Assembly (NCBI RefSeq): GCF_020422885.1
Contig: NZ_CP084622.1
Span: forward strand, 3,491,001 to 3,555,000
Direction of reading: 5' to 3'
DNA: 64,000 nt
DNA from: Mesobacillus sp. S13
Lineage (GTDB): Bacteria > Bacillota > Bacilli > Bacillales > Cytobacillaceae
The notes under the pieces are model-generated. The model saw only the letters and a program-made list of their open reading frames with translations, searched no databases and was not told where the DNA came from. Positions 20,928 to 29,174 of this stretch are shown piece by piece. The first letter of the stretch is position 1. The number at the start of each line of letters is the position of its first letter. Position numbers and translations under genes: made by a program.

Positions 20928-21168
20928 TGTCTAGCTCCAGCGCCTAGACCCTCGAGTCGCTTGTCTAATGTCGCCTCCTAGAAACTCCGAAACTTCAACT
21001 CCGCCGCCAGAAGCAAAAAGCGCTTCTTTGTCGGAGTCTCCAGTTTCTGCGTTTCTGGACAGTCGGCTATACATTTCGATTTCAGTCCGCCCAATGAAGT
21101 CAAAGAACGACTTCACTGGTCGGCCCTCCAGCGCTTGTCGGGTCTGAACAAGGCGCTTGCGCTTTTCT
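20928..21168 (-). repeat. Stem-loop intergenic repeat, family R1, long form (copy c)
   Basis: About 240 bp, ending exactly at the sdhB stop codon and running downstream to the sdh terminator. It is the short unit interrupted by a roughly 120-bp insertion that itself folds as nested arms GAAACT/AGTTTC, ACTCCG/CGGAGT and GAAGC/GCTTC. The insertion is about 96% identical to that in copy d at 47.6 kb. Confidence 0.9.
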
Positions 21169-21930
21169 TTAAACTTGATCGCTTCCGAAGAAGTTCTTGA
21201 ATGACTGGAATGTAGTATCACGGTTCAAGGCTGCGATCGATGTAGTCAATGGAATGCCTTTAGGGCAAGACTGGACGCAGTTCTGTGAGTTACCACAGTT
21301 CGCAAGTCCGCCGTCTCCCATGATTGTTTCAAGTCGCTCGCCTTTGTTCAAAGCACCTGTTGGATGGGCATTGAATAGACGAACCTGTGATAACGGCTGC
21401 GGCCCAATGAAATCGGACTTGTCGTTTACGTTAGGACAAGCCTCAAGGCAGACACCGCAAGTCATACATTTTGAAAGTTCATAAGCCCACTGGCGCTTTT
21501 TCTCTGGCATACGAGGTCCAGGTCCAAGATCGTAAGTGCCATCGATTGGAACCCAAGCTTTAACGCGCTTCAATGAGTCGAACATACGGCTGCGGTCAAC
21601 CTGAAGGTCACGGACAACCGGGAATGTTCTCATTGGCTCAAGCCTGATCGGCTGCTCAAGCTGGTCAACCAGCGCTGAGCAAGACTGGCGCGGGCGGCCA
21701 TTGATGACCATAGAACACGCACCACAAACTTCTTCAAGACAGTTCATATCCCAGGCAATAGGTGTCGTTGCTTCACCTTTTGAGTTCACTGGGTTACGTC
21801 GGATTTCCATCAGTGCCGAAATGACGTTCATATTTGGACGATAATCTAATACAAACGTTTCATCATAAGGGGCTGAATCAGGAGTATCCTGACGGCTGAT
21901 TACAAAAGTAACAGTTTTATTCTCTGACAT
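21169..21930 (-). CDS. sdhB: Succinate dehydrogenase iron-sulfur subunit
   Basis: Electron-transfer subunit of complex II. 253 residues. The [2Fe-2S] cluster cysteines lie in CLEEVCGACSMVING, with a further Cys in RQSC. The C-terminal [4Fe-4S]/[3Fe-4S] ligands lie in CMTCGVCLEACP and CVQSCPKG. It lies 6 nt after sdhA. A TAA stop is followed directly by an R1 repeat. ATG start. Confidence 0.98.
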   Translation of the reverse strand: MSENKTVTFVISRQDTPDSAPYDETFVLDYRPNMNVISALMEIRRNPVNSKGEATTPIAWDMNCLEEVCGACSMVINGRPRQSCSALVDQLEQPIRLEPMRTFPVVRDLQVDRSRMFDSLKRVKAWVPIDGTYDLGPGPRMPEKKRQWAYELSKCMTCGVCLEACPNVNDKSDFIGPQPLSQVRLFNAHPTGALNKGERLETIMGDGGLANCGNSQNCVQSCPKGIPLTTSIAALNRDTTFQSFKNFFGSDQV

Positions 21931-21936
21931 GCCTTA

Positions 21937-23694
21937 TTACTCCCCCTTCTTCTTAGAGTAATCGCGCTTACGCGGTTGGATTAATGAAGTATCTACTTCT
22001 TCATAATGGAATGCTGGAGCAGAGTTTGCATCAACAAACTTCGCCATAGTAGTTTTCAAGAAGTCCTCATCATTACGATCAGGGAATTCCGGTTTATAGT
22101 GAGCCCCACGGCTTTCGTTACGGTTATAAGCACCGATTGTGATAACACGTGCAAGCTGAAGCATGTTTTGAAGCTGACGTGTGAATACAGCACCCTGGTT
22201 GCTCCACTTTGCAGTATCGTTAATATTGATATTCTTATAGCGCTCCATCAACTCGACGATTTTCTCGTCTGTTTTCAGAAGTCTGTCGTTGTAGCGAACA
22301 ACCGTTACATTGTCCGTCATCCACTCGCCAAGCTCTTTGTGAAGGACATATGCATTCTCAGTGCCATCAAGTGACATGACGTTGTTCCATTTCTCTTCTT
22401 CCATCTTGACAGCATCATCGAATAGGGCAGAAGAAATAGCGTCAGAGCTCTTCTCAAGTCCATTGATGTAACGGATCGCATTTGGACCTGCTACCATTCC
22501 GCCATAGATTGCTGACAATAATGAGTTGGCTCCAAGACGGTTCGCACCGTGCTGTGAATAATCAACCTCACCTGCAGCAAACAAGCCAGGAATATTGGTC
22601 ATTTGATCATAGTCAACCCATAGTCCGCCCATAGAATAGTGAACAGCAGGGAAAATTTTCATAGGAACTTTTCTTGGGTCATCGCCCATGAATTTCTCAT
22701 AGATTTCAATGATACCGCCAAGCTTGATATCAAGCTCTTTAGGATCCTTATGTGAAAGGTCAAGGTAAACCATGTTCTCACCGTTGATGCCAAGCTTCTG
22801 GCTTACGCACACATCAAAGATTTCACGTGTTGCAATATCACGCGGTACAAGGTTTCCATAAGCTGGATACTTCTCTTCAAGGAAGTACCACGGCTTACCA
22901 TCTTTGTACGTCCATACTCGTCCACCTTCACCACGGGCAGATTCACTCATCAGGCGGAGTTTGTCATCCCCAGGGATTGCTGTAGGGTGAATCTGGATGA
23001 ATTCACCATTAGCGTAATAACCGCCCTGCTGGTAAACGATCGCAGCAGCTGATCCCGTATTGATAACAGAGTTCGTTGTTTTACCGAAAATGATGCCAGG
23101 GCCTCCAGTTGCCATGATGACAGCATCAGCAGCAAATGATTTGATTTCCATTGAAGTCAGGTTTTGTGCTACGACTCCGCGGCACACACCTTCCTCATCC
23201 TTAACTATTCCAAGGAATTCCCAGCCTTCGTACTTTGTGACCAAACCAGCCACTTCATGACGGCGAACCTGCTCATCCAAAGCGTATAGAAGCTGTTGTC
23301 CAGTTGTAGCACCAGCAAATGCTGTACGGTGATGCTGAGTTCCTCCAAAGCGGCGGAAATCAAGCAAACCTTCTGGCGTACGGTTGAACATGACACCCAT
23401 ACGGTCAAGAAGGTGGATGATTCCAGGCGCTGCTTCAGCCATTGCCTTAACTGGCGGCTGGTTCGCAAGGAAGTCCCCGCCGTATACTGTATCGTCAAAG
23501 TGCTCCCAAGGAGAGTCACCTTCACCTTTTGTATTTACTGCACCGTTGATTCCGCCCTGTGCACATACAGAGTGGGAACGTTTTACCGGCACTAGAGAAA
23601 ACAGTTCAACAGGAGTTCCTGTTTCTGCAACTTTAATTGTAGCCATTAAGCCAGCCAAGCCGCCGCCGACTACGATCACCTTACCTTTACTCAT
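21937..23694 (-). CDS. sdhA: Succinate dehydrogenase flavoprotein subunit
   Basis: Catalytic subunit of complex II with covalent FAD, oxidising succinate to fumarate. 585 residues. The dinucleotide-binding GGGLAGLMATIKVAE is at the N-terminus, and the FAD-histidine region SHSVCAQGGINGAVN near residues 40-54. The active site shows HPTAIPG, RGEGGRVW and GEVDYSQHGANRLGANSL. ATG start. Middle gene of sdhCAB. Confidence 0.98.
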   Translation of the reverse strand: MSKGKVIVVGGGLAGLMATIKVAETGTPVELFSLVPVKRSHSVCAQGGINGAVNTKGEGDSPWEHFDDTVYGGDFLANQPPVKAMAEAAPGIIHLLDRMGVMFNRTPEGLLDFRRFGGTQHHRTAFAGATTGQQLLYALDEQVRRHEVAGLVTKYEGWEFLGIVKDEEGVCRGVVAQNLTSMEIKSFAADAVIMATGGPGIIFGKTTNSVINTGSAAAIVYQQGGYYANGEFIQIHPTAIPGDDKLRLMSESARGEGGRVWTYKDGKPWYFLEEKYPAYGNLVPRDIATREIFDVCVSQKLGINGENMVYLDLSHKDPKELDIKLGGIIEIYEKFMGDDPRKVPMKIFPAVHYSMGGLWVDYDQMTNIPGLFAAGEVDYSQHGANRLGANSLLSAIYGGMVAGPNAIRYINGLEKSSDAISSALFDDAVKMEEEKWNNVMSLDGTENAYVLHKELGEWMTDNVTVVRYNDRLLKTDEKIVELMERYKNININDTAKWSNQGAVFTRQLQNMLQLARVITIGAYNRNESRGAHYKPEFPDRNDEDFLKTTMAKFVDANSAPAFHYEEVDTSLIQPRKRDYSKKKGE

Positions 23695-23792
23695 CGTGAC
23701 TCACTCCCTTAAATCCATGTCTGTCTTTAATATCCGTTCAATAGTAATTCTTTTTCCAGCATAGGCTTCGGATTGCAGCCCGTGGAAACAGC

Positions 23793-24401
23793 TTATACAA
23801 ATGCCAGGATTGCGCGGACACCTACGATGGAAAGCGCAATGAAAACTCCGATCGTTACGTAAGTGGAAATCACTTGTGAACGCGGTGTTACAGTAATTCC
23901 CCAACTCACGAAGAATGACCATAATCCGTTCGCAAAGTGGAAAGTTGTAGAGATGACACCAATCAAATAGAACCATAGCATGAATGGAGAAGATAGGATC
24001 GTCTCCATCATCTGGAAGTTAACTTCTGCACCAAATGCTGCCGCGATACGAGTTTCCCATACATGCCAAGCTACGAAAATCAATGTAATCACACCAGAAA
24101 CACGCTGTAGCATGAACATCCAGTTCCTGAAATAGCTATATTGGCCTATATTGTTTTTCGCTGTAAAAGCAATATAAAGACCATAAATCGCATGGAATAA
24201 TAATGGTAAGAAGATAATGAAAATTTCTAAAAAGTACCTGAAAGGCAACTGCTCCATAAAATGTGCTGCGCTATTGAATGATTCTTCTCCCCCTGTAGCG
24301 AAATGGTTGACTACAAGGTGCTGCATAAGGAAAAGACCCACTGGAATGACACCCAGCAAAGAATGCAGCCTCCGCCAATAAAACTCTTGTCTACCTGCCA
24401 T
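23793..24401 (-). CDS. sdhC: Succinate dehydrogenase cytochrome b558 subunit
   Basis: Membrane anchor of complex II, 202 residues with five hydrophobic helices, of the di-haem Bacillus type that reduces menaquinone. Conserved histidines in the helices (LHSLLG, FLMQHLVVNHF, FHAIYG, AWHVWETR, FHFANGLW) are the likely haem ligands. ATG with AGGGGGG upstream. First gene of the sdh operon, with a sigma-A promoter about 125 bp upstream. Confidence 0.96.
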   Translation of the reverse strand: MAGRQEFYWRRLHSLLGVIPVGLFLMQHLVVNHFATGGEESFNSAAHFMEQLPFRYFLEIFIIFLPLLFHAIYGLYIAFTAKNNIGQYSYFRNWMFMLQRVSGVITLIFVAWHVWETRIAAAFGAEVNFQMMETILSSPFMLWFYLIGVISTTFHFANGLWSFFVSWGITVTPRSQVISTYVTIGVFIALSIVGVRAILAFV

Positions 24402-24524
24402 AAGTATACCCCCCTGAAATTTGGCCGTGATGTTCGGGCTTCTCTCCCCATCTCTATTAACCTAATAGACTGATTCAACCCAACACCGTAAAATAAGCAT
24501 TTCTTACAATTATGTGACATGTTC

Positions 24525-24553
24525 ATTTTACTCCCATCATAATAGAGCGTCAA
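24525..24553 (-). promoter_or_regulatory. Candidate sdhCAB promoter
   Basis: Minus-strand TTGACG (24548-24553) and TAAAAT (24525-24530) with a 17-bp spacer. The rest of the 455-bp sdhC-yslB gap is AT-rich with no other clear feature besides the yslB promoter. Confidence 0.6.
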
Positions 24554-24826
24554 GAAAACGGATACATAAAAATGCTTATATAAATAAAATTTTTAAAATA
24601 TATTGATATTGTAAAAATCCCTCTTTCTAATTATTTAAACGTATGAAAGAGTATATTAAAATAATACTATTGCCTATAGGAACCGACTGATTAAAAAATT
24701 CTCGATACAATAATTTTGACTATCCCAGTTTCGGGTATGGTATAAATATGGAAAAAGTTTATCGAATTTCATAGACCATGCAAAATTTAACAACTTTTTA
24801 ATTTAATGTTTTCGCGGCAAATTGTT

Positions 24827-24832
24827 TATAAT
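24827..24832 (+). promoter_or_regulatory. Candidate -10 of yslB
   Basis: TATAAT 25 bp before the yslB ATG; the -35 region is weak. Confidence 0.4.
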
Positions 24833-24856
24833 AGAGTGATAGAAAGAGGGGAGAAC

Positions 24857-25312
24857 ATGAGTGAAATAACTACTTCTGAGCAAAAAAACGATAGCGATCC
24901 ACTGGCTGTCCCTGCGTTTGGATATGAATTGATCAAGGAAGTCCTACTGCCGGAACTGCTTGGCAAAGACACAGCTGAAATCCTGTATTGGGCCGGAAAA
25001 CGCCTCGCCCGAAAATATTCATTATCAACCCTTGACGAAACCATCCGCTTTTTCCAGGATGCCGGCTGGGGCACACTGACCATCAAAGAAGAATCCCGAA
25101 GAGAAATGGTGCTTGAACTTAGCAGCGAGCTCATTTCCTCCAGACTGAAAAACAATCCTAACGCTACATTCCAGCTAGAAGCAGGTTTCATTGCCCAGCA
25201 AATGGAACAGCAGAAAAATGTTACAACCGAAGCCTTCGAACACCCCAATAAAAAATCAGCGAAAATCTTGTTCACGATCAAATGGGATAAGGGTGATTTG
25301 ATTGGCGAATGA
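24857..25312 (+). CDS. yslB: DUF2507 family protein, YslB-like
   Basis: Cytoplasmic protein of 151 residues, divergent from sdhC and facing lysC, as in B. subtilis yslB. Function unknown; the fold is likely a V4R-related ligand-binding alpha/beta domain. The recognisable core is AVPAFGYELIKEVLLPELLG at residues 16-35 and ILYWAGKRLA. The start at 24857 has AGAGGGGAG upstream. It ends in a strong terminator. Confidence 0.88.
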   Translation: MSEITTSEQKNDSDPLAVPAFGYELIKEVLLPELLGKDTAEILYWAGKRLARKYSLSTLDETIRFFQDAGWGTLTIKEESRREMVLELSSELISSRLKNNPNATFQLEAGFIAQQMEQQKNVTTEAFEHPNKKSAKILFTIKWDKGDLIGE

Positions 25313-25352
25313 TGTAGGGAATCGGCATCGTCTCCTAAAATGATATGATAGC

Positions 25353-25403
25353 AAGGGTTACTGCGCCCGAATTTGGTTGATCTAGGCGCAGTAACCCTTT
25401 TAT
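25353..25403 (+). terminator. Terminator of yslB
   Basis: A perfect 15-bp stem (AAGGGTTACTGCGCC and its complement) followed by TTTTATT on the plus strand. Confidence 0.9.
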
Positions 25404-25486
25404 TATGACTGGGAATTGAGCGACTCTGATTTTTCAGACTCCTAGCCCTTTGAATTTGCCGGAAACTAGGGAAGTTGCCTTTGCAT

Positions 25487-25663
25487 GTGCCCGGTTAATC
25501 TATATCCACCTTAAACCGGGCACGCATTTCTCTTTTATGTTTCCGTGAGCACCCGTTTTTTCTTTTCACGGGCACAAGATTCATTCTTTTGTGACCAAGA
25601 ACTCCCGTTTTTCCTTTTCACTGGTAAATATCGGTGAAACCCTCCTGTTCTCCCTGATCACCA
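25487..25663. repeat. Run of four imperfect hairpins with similar design
   Basis: Successive hairpins start near 25487 (GTGCCCGGTT/AACCGGGCAC), 25545 (GTGAGCACCCG/CGGGCAC), 25591 (GTGACC...CACTGG) and 25634 (GGTGA...TCACC). The second and third share CCCGTTTTT(T/C)CTTTTCAC, suggesting a decayed tandem duplication with changed arm sequences. It fills the gap between the yslB and lysC terminators. Confidence 0.55.
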
Positions 25664-25702
25664 GGCTCCTAATCCAGCTGACACTTACCTGCCAGCACTT
25701 GT

Positions 25703-25740
25703 ACAAAAAGCTTTCCCGATTCAAACACCAGGAAAGCTTC
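25703..25740 (-). terminator. Terminator of lysC
   Basis: Stem AAGCTTTCC/GGAAAGCTT followed by TTTTTGT on the minus strand. Confidence 0.85.
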
Positions 25741-25754
25741 TTATAGCAACTCTC

Positions 25755-26987
25755 TTAATTCGTCTTAACCGCTTCTGAGTATAGTTCAAATGCTTCGTGC
25801 AGTGATTCAACTGCGTTTACCATTTGTTTTTCATCAACGACGGTTGAAACCTTGATTTCGGATGTGCTTACCATTTTCACCTGTATGCCGTTTCCTTCGA
25901 GGACTTCAAACATTTTTGCGGCCACGCCAGGATTGGAAACCATGCCTGAACCGACGATGGACACTTTTGCGAGGCCTGTTTCAGATTCAACGGCCTGGTA
26001 GTTCAATGTTTCTTTATTACGTTCCAATACATCCAGTGCTTCTGGAAGGTCGTTGCTCTTGATGGAGAACGAGATATTGGCTAATCCTGCTTCTGTTCGG
26101 CTCTGGACGATGATGTCGACATTGATGTGGTTCTGGGCAAGTGTTGTGAATATGGTTGAAAGTCCTTTTAATGAAGTGCTGACTCCAAGGACTGATACTC
26201 TCGTGATTTGGTCTTCAAACGCTACTCCACGTACGATTAGATTCTGTTCCATTTCATTCTCCTCCTCGATGATCGTGCCTCTTTCTTTTTCCATGCTGGA
26301 TCTTACTTCAAGTGGCAATCCATAGTTTTTCGCGAATTCCACCGCGCGCGGATGGAGCACGCCTGCCCCTAGATTGGCCAACTCTAGCATTTCATCATAG
26401 GAAACGCTCAGCAGCTTCCTCGCACTTTTCACATACCTTGGATCGGTCGTGAACACGCCGGTCACATCTGTGTAGATATCGCATTTATCAGCTTTCAGTG
26501 CCGCTGCTAAGGCAACTGCAGTTGTATCTGAGCCTCCGCGGCCAAGTGTCGTGATTTGCCCATCATCCGTAACACCCTGGAATCCGGCGACAATGACCAC
26601 CTTGCCAGTCTCTAAGTCCCTGGCAATCCTGTCTGTATCAATATCGACAATCCGGGCGTTGCCGTGGACAGCTTCTGTTTTGATTCCAGCCTGCCAGCCT
26701 GTATAGGAAACGGCATCAATGCCATTTTGCGACAGTGCCATTGAAAATAGCGCGATCGTAATTTGCTCGCCTGTTGTCAGCAGCATGTCCATCTCTCTTT
26801 TCGATGGCGCGCTTGAAATATCATTTGCCATATCGACAAGATGGTCTGTCGTCTTGCCCATTGCTGATACGACTACAACCACATTATTGCCATTCTGCAA
26901 TTCTTCTGCTGTCCTGCTTGCCGCATTCCTGATTCTTTCTACATTGCCGACCGATGTTCCACCGAATTTCTGTACAATCAATCCCAT
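25755..26987 (-). CDS. lysC: Aspartokinase II, lysine-regulated
   Basis: Phosphorylates aspartate, entry to lysine, threonine, methionine and diaminopimelate synthesis. 410 residues. The kinase domain begins VQKFGGTSVG, with the TTGEQ and GRGGSDTTAVALAAAL motifs. Two ACT domains lie at the C-terminus from about residue 260. The ATG at 26987 has AGGGGAAA upstream and gives the family start GLIVQKFGG. An internal ATG with a strong site can make the beta subunit. The leader carries a lysine riboswitch. Confidence 0.97.
   Translation of the reverse strand: MGLIVQKFGGTSVGNVERIRNAASRTAEELQNGNNVVVVVSAMGKTTDHLVDMANDISSAPSKREMDMLLTTGEQITIALFSMALSQNGIDAVSYTGWQAGIKTEAVHGNARIVDIDTDRIARDLETGKVVIVAGFQGVTDDGQITTLGRGGSDTTAVALAAALKADKCDIYTDVTGVFTTDPRYVKSARKLLSVSYDEMLELANLGAGVLHPRAVEFAKNYGLPLEVRSSMEKERGTIIEEENEMEQNLIVRGVAFEDQITRVSVLGVSTSLKGLSTIFTTLAQNHINVDIIVQSRTEAGLANISFSIKSNDLPEALDVLERNKETLNYQAVESETGLAKVSIVGSGMVSNPGVAAKMFEVLEGNGIQVKMVSTSEIKVSTVVDEKQMVNAVESLHEAFELYSEAVKTN
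26250..26267 (-). promoter_or_regulatory. Internal ribosome binding site and start for LysC beta subunit
   Basis: GAGGAGGAG (26259-26267) lies 6 nt before an in-frame ATG (26250-26252). The product from this start is 165 residues covering the ACT domains, close to the known in-frame beta subunit of B. subtilis LysC. Confidence 0.8.
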
Positions 26988-27083
26988 AGGTTTCCCCTGC
27001 CTCTTCATTCTGTATTTTGCCTTTAATAGAGTTTCCATGACTCCGCCGCATATGTAATTCTGTCAAAAATTAGCCCTTAAAAA

Positions 27084-27315
27084 CAGAAAAAGCAATGGAA
27101 GTGGCTCCCATTGCTTGATAAACGTGTATATACGCTGCAACATGAGATAGCACTCCAAGATGGCAATCTTGACAATCCAGCGTTTGTTCAACGAAGGACC
27201 AGCGTGAAAATGGATAGGCATTTTCTCACTTCGGCGAACATCCCCTTTCAAAGCCCATCTCTGAATCCTAAAATTCTCCAGACTTTTACTCTTGAAGCTC
27301 GCACCTCTATCTTCA
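27084..27315 (-). ncRNA. Lysine riboswitch (L box) of lysC
   Basis: The minus-strand leader carries the conserved AGAGGTGCGAGCTTCAAGAG near its 5' end, the GGCTTTGAAAGGGGATG-type segment and GCCGAAGTGAG. It ends in a terminator stem AAGCAATGG/CCATTGCTT with TTTTTCTG. This matches the L-box layout, in which lysine promotes termination upstream of lysC. Confidence 0.95.
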
Positions 27316-27355
27316 CTTTAATGCTCTAAAGTGATAGCTATATGAAATTTTTATC

Positions 27356-27364
27356 ATTATAGCA
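27356..27364 (-). promoter_or_regulatory. Extended -10 promoter of lysC
   Basis: TGCTATAAT on the minus strand, about 45 bp upstream of the riboswitch 5' end, with a weak -35. It lies just past the uvrC stop codon. Confidence 0.6.
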
Positions 27365-27386
27365 CACCTAAAAATAGAATGCTACA

Positions 27387-29159
27387 TTAATCCTGCAATT
27401 TCTGAAAGAGTTCCTCTGCAACATTTGCCGGCAGACCGGCAGCGTTCAATTCTTCCACAGAGGCTTCCCTCATTTTTTTCACCGAACCGAAATGCTTCAA
27501 CAGGGCTTTTTTGCGCTTTTCGCCTATGCCTGGAATATCATCGAGCAAGGACTGAAAAGCACTTTTGCCTCTTAGCTGGCGGTGGAAGGTAATCGCGAAC
27601 CGGTGGACCTCATCCTGGATTCTCTGCAGCAGGTAAAATTCCTGGCTGTTACGGGGCAGTTCGATCACCTGCAGCGGATTTCCATAGAGCAGCTGGGAGG
27701 TCCTGTGCTTATCATCCTTGGCCAGCCCAGCGATTGGAATATCAAGTCCCAGCTCATTTTCTAGTACATCCCGTGCGGACTCGATATGTCCTTTACCGCC
27801 ATCGATGATAATCAAATCCGGGAGGGGCAACCCCTCTCTCAAGACACGGGTATACCGGCGCCTTACGACTTCTCTCATTGATTCATAGTCATCCGGGCCC
27901 TTGACCGATTTAATCTTGTATTTGCGGTACTCCCTTTTTTCCGGCTTGCCGTCGATAAAAACAATCATCGCTGATACCGGATCGGTTCCCTGGATATTGG
28001 AGTTATCAAAAGACTCGATTCGGTGAGGAGTGTAAATGCCCATTTGTTGGCCAAGATTTTCAACAGCCTTGATGGTACGCTCCTCATCGCGCTCGATTAA
28101 CGAGAACTTTTCTTTCAGGGCAATCCCTGCATTCTTGGATGCCAGGTGGACAAGCTCCTTCTTCTTTCCGCGCTGTGGTTTCAGGACCTTTACTTCAAGC
28201 AGCCCTTCTGCCAGTTCAAGATCCACGCCCTCCGGGACCAAAACTTCCTTCGGTTTGAAATGCTCGTTTTTCGAATAAAATTGTCCCAGGTATGTGAGGA
28301 TATCCTCTTCGGGTTCATTGTGAATTGGGAACATGGAAACTTCTCGCTCAATCAATTTCCCCTGACGGATGAAGAAGACCTGTACACACATCCAACCTTT
28401 ATCAACAGCATAGCCAAACACATCGCGATCCGTAAAATCAGTCGTTGTCATCTTTTGCTTTTCCATCGTTGCCTCGATATGGGCGATTTTATCGCGAAAT
28501 TCCTTCGCTCGTTCAAAATCCAACTCTTCAGCGGCGGCAGCCATTTTAGCACTCAAATCTTCCTTGATATCCTTGTAGCCGCCATTCAGGAACTTCGTGA
28601 TTTCATCCGTGATCTGCTTATACTCATCCTTGCTGACGTCCTTGACGCAAGGCGCAAGACATTGCCCCATATGATAATAGAGGCAGACTCGGTCGGGCAG
28701 CGTCGAGCATTTCCGGAGCGGATAAATCCTATCCAGCAGCTTTTTCGTCTCATTTGCCGCCTGGACATTCGGATATGGCCCAAAATATTTGCCGCTATCC
28801 TTCTTGACTTTCCTGGTAATGATCAGCTTCGGATGCCTTTCAGCAGTCAGCTTGATGAACGGATATGATTTATCATCTTTAAGCATGATATTGTATTTCG
28901 GGTCATGCTTTTTGATTAGATTGATCTCCAGCAGCAAAGCTTCCATATCGGAAGACGTGACGATATATTCAAAATCCTCGATTTCATTGACAAGTCGAAG
29001 TGTTTTACCGTCATGCGATCCTGTAAAATAAGAGCGCACCCTGTTCTTCAATACTTTGGCTTTCCCCACGTAAATGATGGTCCCCTGCCTGTCCTTCATC
29101 AAATAACAACCTGGCTGAGCAGGGAGAAGCGCAAGCTTATTCCTAATTTGGTCATTCAT
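27387..29159 (-). CDS. uvrC: Excinuclease ABC subunit C
   Basis: Nuclease making both incisions in nucleotide excision repair with UvrA and UvrB. 590 residues. The GIY-YIG nuclease domain is N-terminal ([20 protein letters not shown]). A UVR motif lies near residue 205. The C-terminal endonuclease domain shows [11 protein letters not shown] and LIIDGGKGH, followed by helix-hairpin-helix motifs ([20 protein letters not shown]). The ATG at 29159 is preferred; an upstream GTG falls inside the AGGAGGTG site. Confidence 0.97.
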   Translation of the reverse strand: MNDQIRNKLALLPAQPGCYLMKDRQGTIIYVGKAKVLKNRVRSYFTGSHDGKTLRLVNEIEDFEYIVTSSDMEALLLEINLIKKHDPKYNIMLKDDKSYPFIKLTAERHPKLIITRKVKKDSGKYFGPYPNVQAANETKKLLDRIYPLRKCSTLPDRVCLYYHMGQCLAPCVKDVSKDEYKQITDEITKFLNGGYKDIKEDLSAKMAAAAEELDFERAKEFRDKIAHIEATMEKQKMTTTDFTDRDVFGYAVDKGWMCVQVFFIRQGKLIEREVSMFPIHNEPEEDILTYLGQFYSKNEHFKPKEVLVPEGVDLELAEGLLEVKVLKPQRGKKKELVHLASKNAGIALKEKFSLIERDEERTIKAVENLGQQMGIYTPHRIESFDNSNIQGTDPVSAMIVFIDGKPEKREYRKYKIKSVKGPDDYESMREVVRRRYTRVLREGLPLPDLIIIDGGKGHIESARDVLENELGLDIPIAGLAKDDKHRTSQLLYGNPLQVIELPRNSQEFYLLQRIQDEVHRFAITFHRQLRGKSAFQSLLDDIPGIGEKRKKALLKHFGSVKKMREASVEELNAAGLPANVAEELFQKLQD

Positions 29160-29174
29160 GCCGTTCACCTCCTG

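Noticed and set aside
20931..21221. Open frame of 96 codons through R1 copy c, and its 68-codon relative at 47548-47754
   Set aside because: The shared peptide comes from the repeat. Four of five base differences in the shared cassette change the amino acid, and no ribosome site is consistent. Treated as repeat, not protein.
28146..28868. 240-codon open frame on the plus strand opposite uvrC
   Set aside because: Antisense shadow of a clearly conserved gene; no ribosome site or recognisable domain.
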